From: Pedobacter steynii
GTDB taxonomy: Bacteria > Bacteroidota > Bacteroidia > Sphingobacteriales > Sphingobacteriaceae
Assembly: GCF_001721645.1 (NCBI RefSeq)
Contig: NZ_CP017141.1
Location: forward strand, 3,596,001-3,660,000
Reading direction: 5' to 3'
Length of the DNA stretch: 64,000 nt
Position 1 is the first letter of the stretch. Each line of letters opens with the position of its first letter. Positions 1 through 8,390 of the stretch are shown piece after piece. A model generated the notes under the pieces. The model saw nothing but the letters and a program-made list of their open reading frames with translations, was not told the DNA's origin and did no database searches. The translations under genes were made by a program, and so were the position numbers.

Positions 1-2612
1 TACGTAATGATGGTACGCCGGGCGCAGCGCCAAGTATTCGTATCCGCGGTACAGGTACTATCAACGATGCCAACCCATTAGTCGTAATTGATGGGGTACC
101 ATCAAACAATCCGGATGCCTTAAGTGACGTGAACCCGAATGATATTGCTTCGGTGGAGATTTTAAAAGATGCTTCATCGAGTGCGATTTATGGAACGAGA
201 GCGGCAAACGGAGTGGTTTTAGTGACGACCAAAAGAGGTACTTACAGTCAGAAATTATCGACTTCAATCAATGCCTATACCGGAGTATCTAAATCTACCA
301 AATACATTGATTTACTTACTGCCCCGGATCTTTATATGCTGAAAAGAGAAAGATACACCAATGATGGGGTGGCGTTTGAGCAACCATGGGAAGATGCTTA
401 CTATGCTACCCAGCGTACAGATTGGCAGAAAGCTATCCTTGGAAGCGGCAAAGTAAACAACATTGACGTAAACATTCAGGGAGGGAATGAGGCTTCCACT
501 TATTATTTTTCAACTTCTTTTTATGATGAGAAGGGGATCATTGATAAATCTTATTTTAAGCGTTTTAGCACCCGCATCAATTCAGAGCACAAGATCAAGC
601 CATGGTTGAAGGTCGGACAAAACCTGCAGGTGACGTATGGAGAAAATAATGGTTTCAATAATAACGATTCTCAGGCGGGACTACTCTTTTCTGCATTAAG
701 GTATAATCCTGCAATTCCTACTGTGAACGAGGATGGATCTTTCGGAACGTCTAAAGTTTTTGCCAATCAGCTTGGGGATATCAATAATCCTTATGCTACG
801 ATTCAGAAAGCGGATGCTTACAACCGTAAATACCGGGCGGTGGCCAATGTTTTTGCTGAAGTCCCAATTTATAAGGACCTGAATTTTCGGGTGAATTATG
901 GGTTCGATGGAACAATCAATCGTAGCTATTCTTTTGATATTCAGGATTTAAATCAGGCAAGACGGAATCCGAACTCTACGCTATCGCAAGGAGAAGAGGA
1001 CAACTATTCTCATTTATTAGACCTGTTACTTATTTATGATAAGCAGGTAAATAAACACCACATCACTTTTACCGGTGGTTACTCTTTACAAAGCTTCAGA
1101 GGTAGCTTTTTCTCTGCGGCAAGAACAGGCTATGATGATACTTCCAAAGATCAAAGAACCTTAGATAATGGTAAAAACTTATTGGCTGCAAACGGCACTT
1201 ATAGAGATCCATATGGTCTTGAATCGGTTTTCGCAAGAGGATTTTATGATTATGACAGTAGATTTTTAGCTACGTTGACCTTTAGGGCAGATGGATCATC
1301 TAAATTTGCCAGTTCTAATCGCTGGGGCTATTTCCCTGCTTTCTCTTTAGGCTGGAGATTATCCAATGAGCAATTCATGAAAAACATCAGCTGGATCAGT
1401 AATTTAAAGATCACAGGTGGATGGGGTGAATTAGGTAACCAGAACATCGATGGCTTTCAGTATCTGAGTAAAATAGTAGTAGGTAATGGATACGGCACCA
1501 ATGGTTACACTTTTGGTGGAAATGGAGTAAGCGGCTCGGCAGTAATAAAGACAGCCAACCCGGACATTACATGGGAACGTGCAGCAATGACCAATGTTAG
1601 TGTGGAAGCTGGTTTTCTACAGAATAAGTTGAGTACCACCATCACCTGGTTTGATAAAAACACCAAAAGCATGCTTGTTCCGGCACTACAGATTGGAACC
1701 ACAGGAAGGGTGAGTGCCCCTGACCGTAATATTGGAACCATGAATAACCATGGTATTGAAGTAGACCTGAATTATCAGTCGGGCAACGAATTTCAATACT
1801 CGTTTGGTGTGAACGGATCCTTCATTAAAAACAAGGTGACTCAGCTATATGGCACTGGTGCTTTTATTCCTTCTACTGTTTATGGCCGTTCAAGTCAGGA
1901 AATATCCAGAACCTATGAAGGTCAGCCTGTTGCTTCATTCTATGGATGGAAAACAGCTGGCCTTTATCAAAACCAGGCTGATATCAATAGTGATCCTTAC
2001 CTGACAAATGATTCCAGAAAAGGCTTGATTAAGCCAGGCGATGTTCGTTTTGTTGATATCAATGGAGATGGTAAAATTGATGGCTTGGACAGAACTTATT
2101 TAGGGAATCCAAATCCTAAGGCTACACTGGGCTTCCAGACAAAGTTATCTTATAAAAGGATTGATTTATCCGCCAATTTAGCCGGGGTATTTGGAGTTAG
2201 TTTGTATAATGCAGACCGGATGCAGGGAGTTGACCCAACTTATTCGTTTAATTTATACGCAGAAGCACTAAACAGATGGACTGGTCCCGGAACCAGCAAC
2301 TCCATGCCAAGAATGTCCCTTGATCGTGCAAATGACAACTACCGCACATCAGACCTGTTTATTGAAAATGGCAATTATGTAAGCCTCAAGAACCTAACGT
2401 TAGGGTATACTATACCAGCTTCTATAATGAAAAAGGCGACTTTGAACAGCTTGAGACTTTATGTGACCGGACAGAATTTATTTATGATTACTAACTATTC
2501 TGGTTATACGCCAGAACTCGGCTACACCAATGGCAACAGACAAAGGGGCGTAGATGTTGCTCAGTATCCATCCGTAAGGTCATTCACATTTGGTTTAACC
2601 CTAAAACTCTAA
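1..2612 (+). CDS. SusC/RagA-type TonB-dependent outer-membrane transporter, 5' truncated
   Basis: This is the C-terminal part of a SusC-family TonB-dependent receptor, which imports a ligand captured by its SusD partner across the outer membrane. The open frame is already running at base 3, so the true start lies upstream of the window. The visible part opens in the plug domain (IRIRGTGT, then NPLVVIDGVP and ILKDASSSAIYGTRAANG, the typical end of a SusC plug). It continues as a long beta-barrel of about 800 residues and ends in the aromatic/hydrophobic C-terminal strand SFTFGLTLKL. A SusD gene follows 6 bases after the stop, so the two form a classical susCD pair. The substrate cannot be told because no degradative enzyme sits directly beside the pair. 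A GTG at 129 is internal to the plug and is not a start. Confidence 0.95.
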   Translation, partial: RNDGTPGAAPSIRIRGTGTINDANPLVVIDGVPSNNPDALSDVNPNDIASVEILKDASSSAIYGTRAANGVVLVTTKRGTYSQKLSTSINAYTGVSKSTKYIDLLTAPDLYMLKRERYTNDGVAFEQPWEDAYYATQRTDWQKAILGSGKVNNIDVNIQGGNEASTYYFSTSFYDEKGIIDKSYFKRFSTRINSEHKIKPWLKVGQNLQVTYGENNGFNNNDSQAGLLFSALRYNPAIPTVNEDGSFGTSKVFANQLGDINNPYATIQKADAYNRKYRAVANVFAEVPIYKDLNFRVNYGFDGTINRSYSFDIQDLNQARRNPNSTLSQGEEDNYSHLLDLLLIYDKQVNKHHITFTGGYSLQSFRGSFFSAARTGYDDTSKDQRTLDNGKNLLAANGTYRDPYGLESVFARGFYDYDSRFLATLTFRADGSSKFASSNRWGYFPAFSLGWRLSNEQFMKNISWISNLKITGGWGELGNQNIDGFQYLSKIVVGNGYGTNGYTFGGNGVSGSAVIKTANPDITWERAAMTNVSVEAGFLQNKLSTTITWFDKNTKSMLVPALQIGTTGRVSAPDRNIGTMNNHGIEVDLNYQSGNEFQYSFGVNGSFIKNKVTQLYGTGAFIPSTVYGRSSQEISRTYEGQPVASFYGWKTAGLYQNQADINSDPYLTNDSRKGLIKPGDVRFVDINGDGKIDGLDRTYLGNPNPKATLGFQTKLSYKRIDLSANLAGVFGVSLYNADRMQGVDPTYSFNLYAEALNRWTGPGTSNSMPRMSLDRANDNYRTSDLFIENGNYVSLKNLTLGYTIPASIMKKATLNSLRLYVTGQNLFMITNYSGYTPELGYTNGNRQRGVDVAQYPSVRSFTFGLTLKL

Positions 2613-2618
2613 TCCCCC

Positions 2619-4100
2619 ATGAAAACAAAATTTATAATATATACATTTTTATTTGTGGTGGTTCTTTCCGCTGCATGCAAAAAAAACCTGGATCTTAAAC
2701 AAAAAGGTGTTTATAACACCGATAACTATTTCAGGAATGAGACGGATGCTGTGAATGTCATTTCCGGTATTTATAACTTACTGGCACAGGAAGATTATAT
2801 TTCTCATGCTGAGACTACTTTTGATGTGGCCTCAGATGATTATTGGAGATCTGGTGACCATGCCGAAGATGAGGCTATTGAAAACTTAACCTATAATGCT
2901 TCTAATGCGCAGGTGAATTTTAGCTGGACTTATAAATATGAGACCGTTAACCGTTCCACAAACGCCATCATTAACATTCCGAGAATTATGGAAATCACTC
3001 CTGCGGTAAAAAACCGTTGTATGGGAGAAGCATATTTCTTCCGTGCCTTTGGATATTGGAGGTTAATGTTGATTTATGGGGATGTGCCCATTGTTACTGA
3101 AGCTGACTATCAAAACAGCAATTTTAATCTGCCAAAATCTCCAATAGAGGAAGTCCGTAAGCAAATAGAAGCAGATCTTTTAAAGGCGGTAGAGCTGTTA
3201 CCTGAAAATTACCCGGATTCGGAGCGTGGAAGGGTGAATAAAGGGACAGCATTGGGATTGTTAACCAAATTGTACATGTATTGGGAAAAATTGCCCCAGG
3301 CAATTGAGACCGGGGAGAAAGTAATTAATAACAATAAATATGCTTTAGCAACCAATTATCAGGATAATTTTACCCGGGCCAATGAGAAGAGTACAGAGAT
3401 TCTGATGTCTGTACAAGGACTTCAGAACGTGGTGCAAAATGACTATACCATTTACTATATCCCAAGGGCCTGGGGAGGCTATGGGTTCAGTCAGCCTTTA
3501 AAAGGTCTTGCTGATGAATTTGAGGCAAATGATACGAGAAAAGCAGCTACATTATTGAGCTTGGGAGATAAGATGGACCTTGGCGATGGAAAAGGGGAGA
3601 CGGAGTTTACTTCAGACTTATCATCAACGGGGTACAGCTTCCGTAAATACGCTGTTTTCTATCCGTTCAAATCAGATGAGGGCACCGGAGTGGATCATAA
3701 TTATGCCGTTCCTCTAATGAGATCTGCAGATATCTATCTGTTGGTGGCCGAGGCTAAAATCCGCACGCAGGGAGCCGGAGCAGGTGATGCCCTGATCAAT
3801 ATCGTCAGGAAAAGAGCTTCCCCGCTGTTGAGCCCTGTTGCAGGTGCAGGAATGCCACAGCTGATTCATGAAAGACGGATGGAACTGGCAGGTGAGGGAG
3901 AGCGACACCAGGATCTGATGCGTTGGGACAAAAAGAATATAGTTGACATTGCGGCAATATATAACCTTCCGAAATCGAAAGCCCCGGTAGACCAGGCCAA
4001 AACAGTAAATTTTGTCAGGCCCAAACATTATTATTATCCTATTCCACAAGTGGAGATTGATAAGAGTAATGGGGTGCTTAAGCAAAATCCAAACTTCTAG
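2619..4100 (+). CDS. SusD/RagB family nutrient-binding outer-membrane lipoprotein
   Basis: SusD-like surface lipoprotein of 493 residues that caps the SusC transporter encoded just upstream. The N terminus is a lipoprotein signal (MKTKFIIYTF, then VLSAACKK with the lipidated Cys near residue 20), followed by the usual DLKQKG and YNTDNYF segment of SusD proteins. Family features include the helical TPR-like body and a C-terminal region with HERRMELAGEGERHQDLMRW, the conserved SusD RagB motif (E-R-x-x-E-L-x-x-E-G-x-R), then YYYPIP close to the end. Length is normal for the family. It is the last gene of its operon, and a terminator follows within 20 bases. Confidence 0.95.
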   Translation: MKTKFIIYTFLFVVVLSAACKKNLDLKQKGVYNTDNYFRNETDAVNVISGIYNLLAQEDYISHAETTFDVASDDYWRSGDHAEDEAIENLTYNASNAQVNFSWTYKYETVNRSTNAIINIPRIMEITPAVKNRCMGEAYFFRAFGYWRLMLIYGDVPIVTEADYQNSNFNLPKSPIEEVRKQIEADLLKAVELLPENYPDSERGRVNKGTALGLLTKLYMYWEKLPQAIETGEKVINNNKYALATNYQDNFTRANEKSTEILMSVQGLQNVVQNDYTIYYIPRAWGGYGFSQPLKGLADEFEANDTRKAATLLSLGDKMDLGDGKGETEFTSDLSSTGYSFRKYAVFYPFKSDEGTGVDHNYAVPLMRSADIYLLVAEAKIRTQGAGAGDALINIVRKRASPLLSPVAGAGMPQLIHERRMELAGEGERHQDLMRWDKKNIVDIAAIYNLPKSKAPVDQAKTVNFVRPKHYYYPIPQVEIDKSNGVLKQNPNF

Positions 4101-4119
4101 TAAGAACATCTCAATAATC

Positions 4120-4148
4120 GGGCGCTGATATTTTTCAGTGCCCTTTTT
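4120..4148 (+). terminator. Rho-independent terminator after the susCD pair
   Basis: GGGCGCTGA at 4120-4128 pairs with TCAGTGCCC at 4135-4143 (9 bp with one G-T) around a 6-base loop, and is followed by a T-rich run. It lies 20 bases after the susD stop and ends that operon before the ABC-F gene. Confidence 0.85.
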
Positions 4149-4184
4149 ATTTGGCTGTCAAATATTCGGAGCATTCTTTTTATG

Positions 4185-4192
4185 TATCTTTG
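4185..4192 (+). promoter_or_regulatory. Bacteroidota -7 promoter box (TATCTTTG) of the ABC-F gene
   Basis: TATCTTTG matches the Bacteroidota sigma -7 consensus TAnnTTTG exactly. A clear TTG -33 box at the expected distance is not visible. Transcription from here would start near 4199, so translation must begin downstream at the GTG at 4217. The box therefore rules out the upstream TTG at 4151 as a start codon. Confidence 0.65.
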
Positions 4193-4216
4193 CCGTCAAT
4201 TCAATATTCCCATACT

Positions 4217-5848
4217 GTGATTAATGTAAATAACATCTCCGTCTCATTTGGCGGAACCACGCTATTCAGCGACGTAACCTTTTCAATCAACGAAAACGAT
4301 AAAATTGCCCTGATGGGTAAGAATGGTGCAGGTAAGTCGACCATCTTAAAGATCATTGCCAATGCGGCTAAACCTACTTCTGGTAACGTAACCGGTCCAA
4401 AGGACGCGGTAATCGCCTATTTGCCACAGCATTTCCTTACCCAGGATAAGGTTACTGTTTTTGAAGAAACGATGAAAGCTTTCGAAGAGGTAAACCAAAT
4501 GCAAAAAGAGCTTGATGAGCTGAATGAGCAACTGACCATTCGTACGGATTACGACAGTGATGACTATATGAAGCTGATCGAACGCGTATCGGAATTGAGT
4601 GAGAAATTTTATTCGATCGAAGAGGTCAATTATGATGCAGAGGTAGAAAAGGTACTAAAAGGCCTGGGTTTTGAGCGTAAGGACTTTACCCGCCAAACTG
4701 CTGAGTTTTCTGGCGGATGGCGCATGCGTATCGAGCTGGCCAAAATCCTGTTAAAGAAACCCGATCTGATCTTACTTGATGAGCCGACCAACCACATGGA
4801 TATTGAGAGTATTCAATGGTTAGAAGACTTCCTGATCAACTCAGCAAAAGCAGTCATGGTGATCTCCCACGATCGTGCTTTTGTAGATAACATTACCAAT
4901 CGTACCATTGAGGTTACCATGGGTAGAATATACGATTACAAAGCTAAATATACCCATTATCTCCAGTTGCGTGCTGACCGCCGTGTGCACCAGCTGAAAG
5001 CTTACGAAGAACAACAACGTTTTATTGCAGATAACCAGGAATTTATAGACCGGTTTAGGGGAACCTACTCCAAAACTTTGCAGGTGCAATCTCGTGTGAA
5101 AATGCTCGAAAAGCTGGAGGTGATTGAGATTGATGAAGTAGATACTTCCGCATTAAGGTTGAAATTTCCACCATCACCACGTTCCGGTCAATATCCGGTA
5201 ATTGTAGAGGATCTGACTAAAACTTATGGCGATCATGTGGTGTTCCAAAAAGCATCTATGGTAATCAAACAGGGTGAAAAGGTAGCTTTTGTGGGTAAAA
5301 ATGGTGAAGGTAAGTCGACCATGATCAAAGCAATCATGAACGAGATCGATTTTGAGGGAAGTTTAAAAGTAGGCCACAATGCTAAGATTGGATACTTTGC
5401 CCAGAACCAGGCTGCATTACTTGACGAGAATTTAACGGTATTCGAAACCATTAACCAGATTCCAATAAGCGATGGCAGTATAAAAATAAAAGACCTTTTA
5501 GGCGCCTTTATGTTCAGTGGCGATGATACCACGAAAAAAGTTAAGGTACTTTCCGGTGGGGAGAAAACCCGTTTAGCCATGATCAAGTTATTATTAGAAC
5601 CTGTAAATGTGTTAATACTGGATGAGCCAACCAACCATTTGGACATGAAAACCAAAGATATTATCAAGGATGCGCTTAAGGATTTTGATGGTACTTTGAT
5701 CCTGGTATCCCATGATCGGGATTTCCTTGATGGGTTGGCAGAAAAAGTATTTGAATTTGGTAATAAACGTGTCCGTGAACACTTTGAAGACATCAAAGGG
5801 TTTTTGGCTTACAAGAAAATGGATAGTTTAAAAGAAATCGAACAATAA
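4217..5848 (+). CDS. ABC-F family ATP-binding protein (Uup/YkpA type)
   Basis: A soluble duplicated ATP-binding cassette protein of about 543 residues without membrane segments. ABC-F proteins bind the ribosome and relieve stalls or resist antibiotics. The first cassette has Walker A GKNGAGKST, signature SGGWRMRIELAKILL and Walker B LILLDEPTNHMD. The second has GKNGEGKST, LSGGEKTRLAMIKLL and LILDEPTNHLD. An interdomain linker of charged helices (about residues 220-300) joins them. The frame is open from a TTG at 4151, but the GTG at 4217 gives the normal family N terminus (MINVNNISVSFGG) and lies just after a consensus promoter, so I prefer it. The subgroup is probably a general translation factor; antibiotic resistance is not indicated. 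Confidence 0.93.
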   Translation: MINVNNISVSFGGTTLFSDVTFSINENDKIALMGKNGAGKSTILKIIANAAKPTSGNVTGPKDAVIAYLPQHFLTQDKVTVFEETMKAFEEVNQMQKELDELNEQLTIRTDYDSDDYMKLIERVSELSEKFYSIEEVNYDAEVEKVLKGLGFERKDFTRQTAEFSGGWRMRIELAKILLKKPDLILLDEPTNHMDIESIQWLEDFLINSAKAVMVISHDRAFVDNITNRTIEVTMGRIYDYKAKYTHYLQLRADRRVHQLKAYEEQQRFIADNQEFIDRFRGTYSKTLQVQSRVKMLEKLEVIEIDEVDTSALRLKFPPSPRSGQYPVIVEDLTKTYGDHVVFQKASMVIKQGEKVAFVGKNGEGKSTMIKAIMNEIDFEGSLKVGHNAKIGYFAQNQAALLDENLTVFETINQIPISDGSIKIKDLLGAFMFSGDDTTKKVKVLSGGEKTRLAMIKLLLEPVNVLILDEPTNHLDMKTKDIIKDALKDFDGTLILVSHDRDFLDGLAEKVFEFGNKRVREHFEDIKGFLAYKKMDSLKEIEQ

Positions 5849-5889
5849 ATAATTAAAGAGACTTTAAGTATTCATGCTTATAGGTACAG

Positions 5890-5920
5890 ATCCCCTTTAC
5901 GAAAGTAGAGCGGGATTTTT
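5890..5920 (+). terminator. Rho-independent terminator after the ABC-F gene
   Basis: ATCCC plus CTTTAC pairs with GTAGAG plus GGGAT around a GAAA tetraloop with one bulged C, followed by five T. It sits between the ABC-F gene and the convergent VOC gene. Confidence 0.85.
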
Positions 5921-5941
5921 GCTTTATGGAAACAGCTGTGT

Positions 5942-6304
5942 TTAAAAAAACTCTCCGAAATGCAAAAGTATTCCGGAAGGATCATGCAGAAAACATTCAC
6001 GCCCCCAATTTTCTACACGGATCGGCGTCAGCTTAACATCCTGATATTTTAAGGGTAATTCCATAGCAACCAATTCATCCCAGGTATGCTTTACATTTTC
6101 AACCTGAAAAAATATCATGGTATTGTCTATCCATTCCTTTACATAAGCATTCTGCAAATAGAAGCCCAGTTCTCCCCATTTGAATAGCGAGAGTGCAGGA
6201 TTCAAAACTGTTTCATGGAATCCGATATCCTGATAAAAGCTTCTCGATTGTTCAAAATTTTTGGCACCGATAAATGGTCGGACGGAAATGGCATTTTGTT
6301 TCAT
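5942..6304 (-). CDS. VOC superfamily (glyoxalase/bleomycin-resistance/dioxygenase fold) protein
   Basis: A 120-residue single-unit vicinal oxygen chelate protein. It opens with VRPFIGAKNFEQSRSFYQDI, the usual first beta-alpha unit. It ends with CFLHDPSGILLHFGEFF, the family's conserved D-P-x-G-x-x-x-x-F/W strand region. Such proteins bind a metal or small hydrophobic ligand and cover lactoylglutathione lyases, dioxygenases and drug-binding proteins. The sequence gives no specific substrate. It is a single gene, convergent with the ABC-F gene and separated from it by a terminator. The ATG at 6304 gives a normal N terminus. Confidence 0.85.
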   Translation of the reverse strand: MKQNAISVRPFIGAKNFEQSRSFYQDIGFHETVLNPALSLFKWGELGFYLQNAYVKEWIDNTMIFFQVENVKHTWDELVAMELPLKYQDVKLTPIRVENWGRECFLHDPSGILLHFGEFF

Positions 6305-6361
6305 TACAATCTTTATTAAATAAAGATAAGTAATATATCATTAAGGCTCCTTCCTGAGATG

Positions 6362-7378
6362 TTAGTCAAAAATAATTAATGCTTTTATCAATGACTGATC
6401 TGTGTTGCTTAACCCGTAAAAACTTTCCTTGACCTCGCCAAAAGCTATTCTATGAGAGATCAGGTCCATTGGTCTGATGAGACCTTCCTTTATACTTCTG
6501 ATGACTTCATTAAAATCCTCAGGTAACGCGTTTCTGCTGCTCATCAACATCGCTTCTCTTTTATGGAACTCAGGATGTATGATCTCAATGGTTCCTTTCT
6601 GAAGTCCGATCATGATAAATTTACCGCCGTGAGCCAGAAATGGAAGAGCACCATTGATTGCATTCAGGTTCCCGGTGCAATCTATGATCACTGTTGCCAT
6701 GTCTCCGCCGGTGATTTTTCTGACTTCAGCCAATGAATCGGTCTTTAGCGGATTGATCAGATGCGATACCCCGAGTTTATCCATACAAAAGCTCAACCTG
6801 TTCTCATTCACATCGCTGACGATAATTTTTGCACCCTTGCTGCTCAGGACCGATATTACCCCCAGACCAATAGGACCGGCACCAAGAACAAGAACGGTAT
6901 CATTTTCTGTAATCTGAGCGAGCCCAACGCCATGGGCACCAATGGCCAGCGGTTCTACCAATGCCAGCTCTTCAGCAGTCAGGCCATTACCGGGGACAAC
7001 AGCAGATAAGGGAACCGAAATGTATTCCTGCATTGCGCCATCGATATGAACACCAAAAACTTTTATAGCTGTACAACAGTTTGTTTTCCCTCTTCTGCAT
7101 GCGATACATTTTCCGCATGAAAAATAAGGGCTTACCGTGACCAGGTCGCCAACATTAAATTTACTTCCCTCAGGTACATTTGCGACCTCCGCTGAGATTT
7201 CATGTCCCAATATCCTGGGATACTCAAAAAAAGGCTGTGTTCCATCAAAGGCATGATAATCTGTGCCACAGATACCCAGCATTTTCATCCTGAGCAATAT
7301 TTCATCTGGTCCGGGAACCGGAATAGCTCTTTCCTCATAGCCGAACTCGCCTGGCTTTTTACAAATAAGTGTTTTCAT
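6362..7378 (-). CDS. Zinc-dependent alcohol/polyol dehydrogenase (MDR family), probable sugar-acid dehydrogenase
   Basis: Medium-chain zinc dehydrogenase of about 338 residues. Catalytic-zinc elements are GICGTDYHAFDG (Cys37 from this start) and ILGHEISAEV. The structural-zinc lobe is SCGKCIACRRGKTNCC. The Rossmann nucleotide-binding loop is VLGAGPIGLG. The closest kind of enzyme is the L-galactonate / sorbitol / threonine dehydrogenase group. It is the last gene of a minus-strand trio with an alpha-L-fucosidase and an L-fucose-dehydrogenase-like aldo/keto reductase, so I infer oxidation of a fucose-derived acid. I chose the ATG at 7378: it lies one base after the stop of the preceding gene and gives MKTLICKKPG. 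An upstream ATG at 7396 would overlap that gene by 17 bases. Confidence 0.88.
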   Translation of the reverse strand: MKTLICKKPGEFGYEERAIPVPGPDEILLRMKMLGICGTDYHAFDGTQPFFEYPRILGHEISAEVANVPEGSKFNVGDLVTVSPYFSCGKCIACRRGKTNCCTAIKVFGVHIDGAMQEYISVPLSAVVPGNGLTAEELALVEPLAIGAHGVGLAQITENDTVLVLGAGPIGLGVISVLSSKGAKIIVSDVNENRLSFCMDKLGVSHLINPLKTDSLAEVRKITGGDMATVIIDCTGNLNAINGALPFLAHGGKFIMIGLQKGTIEIIHPEFHKREAMLMSSRNALPEDFNEVIRSIKEGLIRPMDLISHRIAFGEVKESFYGLSNTDQSLIKALIIFD

Positions 7379-7379
7379 T

Positions 7380-8390
7380 TTAATGAAAGGTTTCAATTAA
7401 TCCCTGATCAAGCATTTCCTTCCAGAATTCTACGGGTATCTTTTTCCGTACCAGAGCTACATTCCCGGCTACCTTTTCTGGTTTCGTTGTATTCAGTGCA
7501 ATGCTTCCAATCCCTGCAAACTGGAAAGAAAAATTAAAGCAGGCTTCTGCGGGAAGTACCCCGAACTGATCACAGATGCTGAAAAAAGCCGCTCTCCAAT
7601 TCAATAGGGCTGCTCCTGAAACTGTTTCTCGATCAACGGGCTGATAGTTGTAAAAACTTCCCCCAGTCAGGAATCCACCATTGAATACTGCAGAATTGAT
7701 CACTTTTATATTCTTTTGATGCAGCTCTTTTACAAAAGTAATCAGCTCTTCAGGATGGGATTTTAAAGTCAGGCTATTGGCAATCATTACCCAGTCCAGA
7801 TCGACATCCGCAGTGATGCGCCTGATCACTTTCCAGTCCTTTGCACCTATACCTATTGAGGAGACATGGCCAGAAGATTTTAATTCCTTCAGCGCAGTAT
7901 AAGCTTCAATAATATGATGATATCTTTTCTGGTAATCATGATCATTAATGCTATCCGATAGATACTCATCCGGATCATGTACCGATACCATCTTTGCAGG
8001 ATAATTGCCCAGTAAACTATTGCCCTGCTCAAAACATTTGAGTATCCCCTCATAATCGATCATCTGTACTGCATCATGATGGACATCTTTCCATATTCCT
8101 GGCTCGAAGGTGGGTTCTGATGATAACAGTTCGGTTCTGTACCAACCAAGCTTGTTACAAATCATCACCTGATCTGGCTTGACCTTCAGGTCATACAGAC
8201 ATTTCCCCAATGTCTCTAAAGCCAGACCCGCTCCATATTTACCTGCAGTATCAAAGACAGGAGTTTCCATTCCGGATAGGATACAGGATCTCACGATATC
8301 CAGTTTAACAGTATAATCCAGTGCATGATACAGATTGCCCAGACTGCTGGTCCCAAAAATAACCGGAGGAAGATCAGCAGACTTCATCAT
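7380..8390 (-). CDS. Aldo/keto reductase, likely D-threo-aldose 1-dehydrogenase (L-fucose dehydrogenase)
   Basis: Aldo/keto reductase of 336 residues, a TIM-barrel NAD(P)-dependent oxidoreductase. The catalytic tetrad is visible: Asp47 and Tyr52 in VFDTAGKYG, Lys80 in ICNKLG and His in VSVHDPDE. The overall pattern (PPVIFGTSSLGNLY start, length near 330) is that of D-threo-aldose 1-dehydrogenases, which oxidise L-fucose to its lactone. Its ATG overlaps the fucosidase stop in an ATGA arrangement, so the two are translationally coupled. That supports the role: L-fucose released by the hydrolase would be oxidised here. Family assignment is firm; the fucose specificity is inferred from resemblance and context. 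Confidence 0.87.
   Translation of the reverse strand: MMKSADLPPVIFGTSSLGNLYHALDYTVKLDIVRSCILSGMETPVFDTAGKYGAGLALETLGKCLYDLKVKPDQVMICNKLGWYRTELLSSEPTFEPGIWKDVHHDAVQMIDYEGILKCFEQGNSLLGNYPAKMVSVHDPDEYLSDSINDHDYQKRYHHIIEAYTALKELKSSGHVSSIGIGAKDWKVIRRITADVDLDWVMIANSLTLKSHPEELITFVKELHQKNIKVINSAVFNGGFLTGGSFYNYQPVDRETVSGAALLNWRAAFFSICDQFGVLPAEACFNFSFQFAGIGSIALNTTKPEKVAGNVALVRKKIPVEFWKEMLDQGLIETFH

Noticed and set aside
4151..4216. TTG start for the ABC-F gene
   Set aside because: This stretch carries the -7 promoter box, and the encoded 22 residues do not look like the family N terminus.
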